Source: an uncultured Bacteroidales bacterium (lineage in GTDB: Bacteria; Bacteroidota; Bacteroidia; Bacteroidales; Lentimicrobiaceae). Taken from it: a DNA stretch of 6,783 nucleotides. This document shows, piece by piece, positions 1 through 6,500 of this stretch. A program made the translations under genes and the position numbers. The notes beneath the pieces were generated by a model that made no database searches, was not told the DNA's origin, and worked only from the letters and a program-made list of their open reading frames with translations. Position 1 is the stretch's first letter; each line of letters begins with the position of its first letter. The stretch covers positions 1 to 6,783 of the forward strand of contig CALMDN010000305.1 in assembly GCA_937864935.1 (NCBI GenBank), read 5' to 3'.

Positions 1-134
1 CGATTGAAAAAGCGATAGGATGTTGGCAGACGTTTTCGCCTGATGTAACTTTTTTTTTCCGGATTAAGATGAATATTGCCGTATTTCAGGTTCGGGAATT
101 TTTTTCTGACAAAGGCCACGAACTGAAGGAAAAT

Positions 135-169
135 TTTGAAGCATCGGAGTGAATCGCAGTTTATCTTTG
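135..169 (+). promoter_or_regulatory. Putative Bacteroidota-type promoter for the MmcQ/YjbR-family gene
   Basis: TATCTTTG at 162-169 matches the Bacteroidota -7 consensus TAnnTTTG exactly. A TTTG at 135-138 could serve as the -33 element, but the spacer is 23 bases, a little longer than the usual 19-21, so that half is weak. Transcription would start near 174-177 and give a leader of about 15-18 bases before the ATG at 192. No Shine-Dalgarno sequence is visible, which is normal for this phylum. Confidence 0.5.
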
Positions 170-191
170 CGGCTGAACTGATCCTCATCCC

Positions 192-512
192 ATGAACATA
201 GAAGAACTGAGGGAGTTTTGTCTCTCATTGCCCGAAGCATCAGAAGATTTTCCGTTTGATGAAACCACGCTGGTTTTTAAAGTCAAAGGCAAAATGTTTG
301 CCCTTACCGATCTCGTGGGACCCCTGTCGGTTAACGTGAAATGTGATCCGGAACTTGCGCTGGAACTGCGTGAACAGTATCCTGCGGTAAAACCCGGGTA
401 TCACATGAACAAAAAACACTGGAACACCGTGGAAATTGATGGTTCGGTATCAGATGCACTTCTCAGGGAATGGATTACAATGTCGTACACCCTGGTGAGA
501 AAGAAATCCTGA
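192..512 (+). CDS. MmcQ/YjbR family protein (CyaY-like fold, putative DNA-binding)
   Basis: This 106-residue protein belongs to the MmcQ/YjbR family (formerly DUF419), small single-domain cytoplasmic proteins with a CyaY-like fold. They are often labelled DNA-binding by analogy, but their biochemical role is not settled. Seen directly: the block FPFDETTLVFKVKGKMFAL at residues 20-38; a VNVKCDPE segment at 47-54; and the family's hallmark YPAVKPGYHMNKKHWNTV at about 63-80. The C-terminal helix contains WITMSY. Length is normal and the protein appears complete, with the start fixed by the ATG at 192 just after a promoter-like TAnnTTTG. The gene stands alone on the plus strand and converges on the next gene with only two bases between the stop codons. 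Family assignment is confident; no specific function can be inferred from the neighbours. Confidence 0.9.
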   Translation: MNIEELREFCLSLPEASEDFPFDETTLVFKVKGKMFALTDLVGPLSVNVKCDPELALELREQYPAVKPGYHMNKKHWNTVEIDGSVSDALLREWITMSYTLVRKKS

Positions 513-514
513 GC

Positions 515-802
515 TTATTCAGCACTTTTATCCGTATTTTCAGGAGGGTTGTCGGCAGTTTTCTTCTCTTTCAGCTTGAAGATATCGGCAAAAAGATAGC
601 CCAGTGCTGCCCCCCAGAGGATACTCATATACGGGTTTGAAGTGATGGCGCAACCACCCGAGGTGCATCCGACAGTTTTGTAGTAAACATAACCGCCGAT
701 CGCTCCAATTACCAGACCCGCCAGATTTTTGAGGGTGTTTCTGGATGACAGGTAATTTTTGATTTTATCTTTTATTGAACTGTCCGTTTGTGAACCGGTC
801 AT
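515..802 (-). CDS. Small two-helix membrane protein, DUF6132 family
   Basis: This 95-residue protein is probably an inner-membrane protein of the DUF6132 type, a family common in Bacteroidota and without known function. Seen directly: a polar, basic N-terminus (1-23); a glycine-rich hydrophobic helix at about 25-43; a loop with GCTSGGCAITSNP at 45-57, containing Cys46 and Cys51; a second hydrophobic helix at about 58-75; and a charged, hydrophilic tail (76-95). The conserved loop with two cysteines four residues apart, followed by TSNP, is the family's recognisable feature and could bind a metal or form a redox-active disulfide, which is inference. The ATG at 802 is the only reasonable start, as the next Met is residue 59 inside the domain. 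It is transcribed toward the MmcQ/YjbR-family gene and is separated from mutS2 by 206 bases, so it probably has its own promoter. Confidence 0.8.
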   Translation of the reverse strand: MTGSQTDSSIKDKIKNYLSSRNTLKNLAGLVIGAIGGYVYYKTVGCTSGGCAITSNPYMSILWGAALGYLFADIFKLKEKKTADNPPENTDKSAE

Positions 803-1008
803 GGTTTGAGCAATTTTAGTTTGATCGCTGAAATATCAACAACCCTGCCAGTTTTTATTCAATGTTTGGTCTTAAATGAGACAGTCAGCCTGATCCTAAT
901 CAGATGGAAGGCAGGTTGAAGCCCCCTGAGTTATAAGCAGAGGGAAAGAGGTATTGATGATCAGTTGACTAAAAGTCCTGAGGTGGTTTTGAATTCCGGA
1001 AATGGTAT
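803..1008. other. Intergenic region without a recognisable gene
   Basis: These 206 bases separate the end of mutS2 from the start of the DUF6132-type gene, both on the minus strand. Short frames on the plus strand starting at ATGs in this stretch stop within about ten codons. The only structure noted is a small perfect inverted repeat, CTGAT-CCTA-ATCAG at 890-903, with no T-run on either side, so it does not read as a terminator. The left end holds the putative promoter at 811-842. No tRNA-like or riboswitch-like fold was recognised. Confidence 0.6.
811..842 (-). promoter_or_regulatory. Possible promoter for the DUF6132-type gene
   Basis: Read on the minus strand, TAAAATTG at 811-818 matches TAnnTTTG with one mismatch. 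Two TTG triplets, at 837-839 and 840-842, lie 18 and 21 bases upstream, which fits the -33 element of Bacteroidota promoters. Transcription would begin only a few bases before the ATG at 802, so the message would be nearly leaderless. That is possible, but it lowers confidence. Confidence 0.35.
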
Positions 1009-3447
1009 TTACCTGAAATAGACCAGGGTAACCCCATGGCCGCCGCGTTCAAGGCTTTCGTCTTCATAACGGGCAACTTCGGGTACATCGCGTAGAATGC
1101 TGTGCAGGATACTGCGGAGAATACCATCACCTTTTCCGTGCAATATCCTCACTTCGTGGACCCTCAGCAGTATGGCCTGGTCAATGTACCTTGCAATAAT
1201 TTCCTGAGCCTCATCTGCTTTTTTACCCCGGATGTCAATCGACATCCTGAAATCGGCCATTTTGTCATTCAACTGATGAAAAACGCTGACTGAAGGCTTA
1301 CTGAATTTCTGATTGGCTTCCCAGGTTCTGATTTCTGCGTTTGACGCCGCAATGAGTCCCTCAGTTCTGGTCTTTATTCTCAGGCTCCCGAAAAGTACGG
1401 TCGCCTGTTTTCCTTTGATTTCCTCAATTTTCCCGATGGTATCCTGCCCGGGCATTTTAACATAGCTCCCTTGTTTCAGGGGGGCTGACGGTCTGGTGTC
1501 CGGTTCGGGATCAATTACGGTAGTTGGCGGGGCAGTTTCCAAAGGAAGGTCATCATCAGCCTCTTTCAGCAGTTCTTTTCCGGTTTCAGCCAGTTCTTCA
1601 CGAAGTTTGCGGGTAGCTTCCTTCTCTGCATTCTGCTCCTTGATACTGCGGATGGTGTTTTCAACCAGCCTGTTGGATCCGTCGATGATCTGCCGGGCTT
1701 TGTTTCTGGCCTCTTTGAGGATTTCATTTTTCCGGCTTTCAAGGTTTCCCAGCAGCGACTCGTACCGGCTTACAAGGCTGGCCAGCGTTTCATCGGCTAC
1801 CCTGAGGTCGGTGGTTTTCTGTTCAATGGCCTTTTTATCGACCTCCAGCTGGGCCAGCTGTTTCTCAAAATCGAGCTGGGTACTGCTTATCTTGCTGGTT
1901 GCACTCTCCAGAACATCGGAGGGAAATCCGATTTTCCGGGCAATTTCAAAGGCAAAGGAACTTCCCGGTTTGCCTATGCTGAGCCTGAAAAGCGGTGTCA
2001 TGGCCCTGGTATCATAGAGCATGGCCCCGTTCACAATGCCAGCGTGTTTCCCTGCCATCAGCTTGAGGTTGGTATAATGGGTGGTTACAATCCCGAAACT
2101 GCCGGAGGCACTGAGCTTCTCGAGACTGGCTTCGGCCATGGCTCCGCCCAGTTGTGGCTCGGTGCCGGCTCCGAATTCATCAATGAGAAACAAACTGTCG
2201 TTGCCGGCATTTTCAAGCAGGTATCGGATATGTATAAGATGCGAACTATAGGTGCTGAGGTCATTGTCGAGCGATTGCTCATCGCCGATCTCCAGGAATA
2301 TCCTGCTGAACACCCCCGCTTCTGAATCCTCCCCGACAGGTATCAGCAGCCCGCACTGTAACATATACTGCAACAATCCGGCGGTTTTCAGGCATACCGA
2401 TTTCCCTCCGGCATTGGGTCCGCTGATGATCAGTATCCTTTGTTCATTGTTCAGTTCCAGGTCAAGGGGCACCATCTCTTTCCCTTGCAGGGTGAGGTTC
2501 ACCTTCAGGATGGGATGTACTGATTTCTGCCAGCGGATCAGCGGAACATTGTTCAGCCTGGGTTTAACAGCCGCCATTTTGATGGCCAGCGATGCTTTTG
2601 CCCTGATGAAATCAATCTCTCCGAGAAATGAATAAAAACCCAGCAATCCCTCAATGTGGGGCCTCAGATTGTTGGCAAAGGTGATCAGAATGCTGATGAT
2701 TTCCTGCTTTTCTTCAATGCGGAGGTTTTGTATTTCGTTGTTGATTTCAAAAACCTCTGCAGGCTCAATAAAAACGGTCTGCCCGGTGGAACTGGTATCG
2801 TGAATGTAGCCGCTCAGCCGCCGTTTGTTCGAAGCTGCTACCGGTATTACCATCCTTCCGTTGCGGATGGTCAGTTCAGCGTCATCGGCAGCTACACCTT
2901 CCTTACGGGCGGTACCCAGAATCTGATTGATCCGCCTGTCTGCCCCTTTGATACGGGTTTGTATGTTGCTGCGGATCCCGCTCAGCTTGTCGCTGGCACG
3001 GTCCCTGATCTCCGACTTGTCATCGATGATCGAATCAATCATCCTGATGATTTCCGGATCAGGATAACCGGAGGGAGTCAGTGCCTTAAGAAACGGGTAA
3101 TCCTGATGTTCAAGCTTCTGAAGAAACCGTATAATATCGGTAATCGTGATCAGCGACAACTTCAGTTCCGAAAGTGTTTCAGGTTCGGCAAAAGTGCCGG
3201 GTAGTTTCAGCCTCACAAGTTCATCTGTCAGGTCGTAATAATCCTGAGATGGAAAATTGCCGATAAACTGCAGGATATATTTCATCTCTGCAGCCTGCCC
3301 CAGCAAGCCTGAAATACGGCCATGGTCATCCGAAAAGGCCATCTTCCCGGTCAGCTCCTTTGCAGAAGGGCTGTAGCACAGGTTTTCAAGCATGGCGCGT
3401 ATTCTGTCGAAACCGGTCTTGGCTTCGTAATTGTCGGGGTATATCAA
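1009..3447 (-). CDS. mutS2: Endonuclease MutS2 (MutS-family ATPase with Smr nuclease domain)
   Basis: This 812-residue protein is MutS2, a cytoplasmic MutS-type ATPase that is not part of mismatch repair. Known roles in the family are restraint of recombination by acting on branched DNA and, in Bacillus subtilis, splitting of collided ribosomes. Domains in order: core/lever region (about 1-320); ATPase with Walker A GPNAGGKS at 343-350, the MutS signature GDEQSLDNDLSTYSSHL at 388-404, Walker B LFLIDEFGAGTEP at 419-431 and TTHY at 455-458; a long charged coiled coil (about 515-630); an acidic, proline-rich linker (630-655); a KOW-like segment (about 658-700); and a C-terminal Smr domain (about 736-812) with SIDIRG at 736-741 and HGKGDG at 770-775. 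All key motifs are intact and the length is typical. The start is TTG: an in-frame TAA lies eight codons upstream with no ATG or GTG between, and the resulting MIYPDNYEAK start aligns with the usual MIYPxNFE beginning of Bacteroidota homologues. Confidence 0.96.
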   Translation of the reverse strand: MIYPDNYEAKTGFDRIRAMLENLCYSPSAKELTGKMAFSDDHGRISGLLGQAAEMKYILQFIGNFPSQDYYDLTDELVRLKLPGTFAEPETLSELKLSLITITDIIRFLQKLEHQDYPFLKALTPSGYPDPEIIRMIDSIIDDKSEIRDRASDKLSGIRSNIQTRIKGADRRINQILGTARKEGVAADDAELTIRNGRMVIPVAASNKRRLSGYIHDTSSTGQTVFIEPAEVFEINNEIQNLRIEEKQEIISILITFANNLRPHIEGLLGFYSFLGEIDFIRAKASLAIKMAAVKPRLNNVPLIRWQKSVHPILKVNLTLQGKEMVPLDLELNNEQRILIISGPNAGGKSVCLKTAGLLQYMLQCGLLIPVGEDSEAGVFSRIFLEIGDEQSLDNDLSTYSSHLIHIRYLLENAGNDSLFLIDEFGAGTEPQLGGAMAEASLEKLSASGSFGIVTTHYTNLKLMAGKHAGIVNGAMLYDTRAMTPLFRLSIGKPGSSFAFEIARKIGFPSDVLESATSKISSTQLDFEKQLAQLEVDKKAIEQKTTDLRVADETLASLVSRYESLLGNLESRKNEILKEARNKARQIIDGSNRLVENTIRSIKEQNAEKEATRKLREELAETGKELLKEADDDLPLETAPPTTVIDPEPDTRPSAPLKQGSYVKMPGQDTIGKIEEIKGKQATVLFGSLRIKTRTEGLIAASNAEIRTWEANQKFSKPSVSVFHQLNDKMADFRMSIDIRGKKADEAQEIIARYIDQAILLRVHEVRILHGKGDGILRSILHSILRDVPEVARYEDESLERGGHGVTLVYFR

Positions 3448-3461
3448 CGCTGGTATTTTTC

Positions 3462-3478
3462 TGCAAAATTATGCAAAA
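3462..3478. repeat. Short direct repeat overlapping the mutS2 promoter
   Basis: TGCAAAA occurs twice, at 3462-3468 and 3472-3478, offset by ten bases (about one helical turn), and overlaps the putative -7 element of mutS2. It could be a regulator half-site pair, but a repeat this short in AT-rich intergenic DNA may be chance. Confidence 0.3.
3464..3471 (-). promoter_or_regulatory. Putative -7 promoter element of mutS2
   Basis: On the minus strand TAATTTTG is an exact match to TAnnTTTG. It would place the transcription start about 10-14 bases before the TTG start of mutS2, a normal leader for this phylum. No TTG is present 19-21 bases upstream, so only half of the promoter is recognisable. 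The leader between it and the start is A-rich (GAAAAATA), in keeping with initiation without Shine-Dalgarno pairing. Confidence 0.4.
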
Positions 3479-3518
3479 CCGGTAAGATAACTGAGTTTGT
3501 TTTCCGAAGGAAGGGCCC

Positions 3519-6500
3519 CTAGGTCTGACTTTTCCGTCTGAGCAGGGTGATGGCGAGACCCGATAAGGCAAGAAGGCCTATGAGGGAAAAGAGGAGTTTC
3601 TCTCCAAGGGGTTTAACAAATTTCATCGGGCTGTAATCCCCGATGGTAACATAGGCTGCCCAGTAGTACGGGTGTGAGCGCAGGGGATCTCCCTGCCCGA
3701 TAAGATCGAGTTTGGCTTGCCGGAGGGCTTCGTCTTTCGACATCCCGTCCCTGAGATACCCGTAGAAATTCTCAACAATCTCAGCACTTGACTGATCTTC
3801 TACCGACCAAAGGGTCATCACGATCCCGGGCACTCCGGCATAAATAAATCCCCTAGCCAGGTTCATTACGCCTTCCCCTTTCATCAGCCGGCCGGTACCG
3901 GTATTGCAGGCACTCAGCACCGCAAGCCCGGCGTTGAGGTTCATGCCGAACAATTCATAAGTGTTGAGCATGCCGTCCTCAATAGAATCCTTGTCCTGAT
4001 AGAACACCAGCTTCGAAAGGGTGGGTTTTTCATTGTTCATCAGGGTGTGCATGGCCAGGTGCAGGATGTTGTATTTCCCGGCTATTTCCTTAAACTTCTT
4101 TTCGGTAGCTTTTTCACCTGAAATGGTATTGCCTGTGAGAGCTTTTCTGATGCCGTTGATTTCATCCTCCACGCCCGGAATCGGAAGCAAAAAGACTTTT
4201 TTGCCGGTTTCATCCGTGAATCCGTCTTCCTTCAGGTTGGTCAGGTTGTCATAGGAAGGGGCCATCGCCAGCAGGTTACGGCTGGCTTTACCGGCAGAAG
4301 GGTTGATGCCGGAAAACTGCAGCATGGCTGAAGCGCTGTAGCTGATCACGTAGTCCCTGATCAGAAAGGCGAGGTTGCGGAAATCCATCACTGCCTGATC
4401 CGGTTTCTGGTTGAGCAGCATATCGAACGAGATGTATCCGATCTCAGAATCAGGAATGATGATCAGTTTTTTCTCGTCAACAAGCTTTTCTACAGGCGCT
4501 ATCAGATTCAGGTACAGGTTATAGGCAGCTGTGGTGTATTGCTTGTAGTCTTCAAGGCGGATGCTCATCAGATCACCTGAACCGGTGGCATTACGCAATG
4601 CCTCAATGTCCCTGAAAAAAGAAGAGTCTATCCTTTGGGTGATCAGGTCGAAGTTTTGTTTGTTGATCACAAATATATAGACAACCGAATCGGTGAGTGT
4701 GTATTCAACTACAGCCCTGCCCGGTTCAAGCTGCTTTTTAATGCTTTCGACCGCGACATCCGGTTCCTTGTATTTCAGTGCATAATAATCGGGATACTCT
4801 TTTTCAAGGACTTTGATCAGGCTGTCGTACCTTACATCGAGTTCGAATACCTTTGATTCCCAGAACCTGATTTTACTTTCAGCGGGTTGCGATTTCTGGC
4901 GCTCTTCATAGATATAACGGTTGTATGATCCTAGCTCAACCCTCAGTCGTTTTTCAAGATTCTGCACTTTTACAGGGATCTTTCCGAATTGTCTGGCTTC
5001 AACATCCTGTAAGGAGGCAAACAGTACAGCCGACTTTCCTTTGTCGGAATATTTGAAGGCTTCTTCCAGGTATTGTTTATCGGCGGTAAGCCGGTAGATG
5101 TCAGAAGATACCTTCACGGTATTGAGAAAGGTTTTACGTTCATCCTCAGAGAGCAGAAGTTTACTTTCCTCGTTCTGGTAGGTTGACCTCAGTTTTTCAA
5201 CCACCTTGATTGACAGCTTATAAGTTTCCAGACTGTTTCTGAGGTTCTGTTCACCTCCTGCAATACTGAGGGCTTCCGCTTTGCCGTTGAGGGCATTTAC
5301 CAGATACCGGTCAGGTTCAGTCAACTGAACAGCCGGATTGAGATCGGTTTTTGTGCTGTTAAAATCTTTAACGATGGCAATAATGGCCTGCTGATAGCTG
5401 GAGAGCGCGTTTTTCAGATCATTTTTAATCAGGTAGTAATTTCCGATGTGCGTCAGGTTGTTGGAAACTTCCCTGCTTTTCTCTCCGTAATTTTTACGGC
5501 TGATGTCAAGCGCCTTGCTGAACATGGCCAGACTCCTGTCAGCCTGGTTCCGGGAAATAAGAAAATAGCCGTAGCGGGTGAGCAGCAGCCCGGTTTCGGG
5601 GTGATTGTCCCCAAGAATCGTCTGGGCAAGTTTAATGGCCTTATTATAATAGGTATCAGCCAGGGCTGTATTGTTCATCGAGTTGTACAGGCTGGCCATG
5701 TTGGACCAGGTCTTTATCACGGCCTGGCTGTTCGGGTCATTGGGTACGCTCTGCTCATAGTATTTGAGGGCATTGTCAAATTCGCCTTTTTTCTCGTAAA
5801 CATATCCGATATTCATGTTGATTGCCAGAATGTTCGGATGCCCGGGTTCAAGGTTAATGGCGGCAATGGCCAGTGCTTTGTTGAAAAAGGTCAGTGCCTT
5901 CTCATAATCGGCCATGTGGATATAGGCCTGCCCCATGTTCTGGTATAGACTACCCAGATCGGGATGGTTTGCCCCGACTTTTTTAATCAGTATTTTTTCC
6001 GCTTTCTGAAAAAATGAAAGAGCTTCGGTGATGTTGTATTCAAGGGTCATAAACCGGCCCATGTTCAGGTAACGGTTGGCAAGGTCAGGGTCATCTGGTG
6101 CCGAGGTTTTTTCAATAATCCCGAGGGAGGCTGTCATGGCTTTTTCAGCTTCAGTATAGGCCCCTTTCTGGGCATTGATAATCCCGATGTTCTGAAGGTA
6201 ACGTGCAAGATCGGCGTCTTCAGGTATCTTCCTTTTAAGCGCAAGCTCATATGCCTTGGTGTAATTGATCAGGGCCGAGTCATAATCATTGCCATAAAAA
6301 TAAATGGTTCCAAGTCCGTTGTAGCTGGGTGCCAGAAGGGTGTCGTTTTTTCCGGAACTATTGCTTCGGATTTCTATGCTCTTTTTAAAATATATACCTG
6401 CGGTGTCAAAACTTCCTTTGTCCATCAGGATAAGGCCGGTTCTGTGCATCAGGTCAGCCCTGAATGCGTGCTCTCCTCCCAATGATTTCTCAAGAAACGA

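Noticed and set aside
1..188. Minus-strand open frame starting at an ATG at 188 and running off the left edge
   Set aside because: It is open for 62 codons, but very few of its codons begin with G (about 5 of 49 in the part compared), which is unlike real genes, and it has a run of basic residues typical of a shadow frame. It also overlaps the good plus-strand promoter-like site at 162-169.
890..903. Inverted repeat CTGAT-CCTA-ATCAG as a terminator of mutS2
   Set aside because: The stem has five base pairs, there is no T-run on the minus-strand 3' side, and it lies more than 100 bases past the stop codon.
1496..2017. 173-codon plus-strand open frame antisense to mutS2
   Set aside because: The translation is serine-rich and low in complexity, as expected opposite a glutamate- and leucine-rich coiled coil. 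The minus-strand MutS2 motifs across this stretch are intact.
2656..3204. 182-codon plus-strand open frame antisense to the mutS2 N-terminal half
   Set aside because: It lies wholly inside the well-supported mutS2 gene, has no recognisable domain and no promoter or leader of its own.
3500..3521. GC-rich GGGCCC and TTCC-TTC-GGAA elements after the TPR-CHAT stop as a terminator
   Set aside because: GGGCCC is a loopless palindrome and the neighbouring stem is only four pairs. No T-run follows in the direction of transcription.
5448..5948. 166-codon plus-strand open frame antisense to the TPR region
   Set aside because: It is a shadow of the repeated TPR codons on the minus strand, with no family resemblance.
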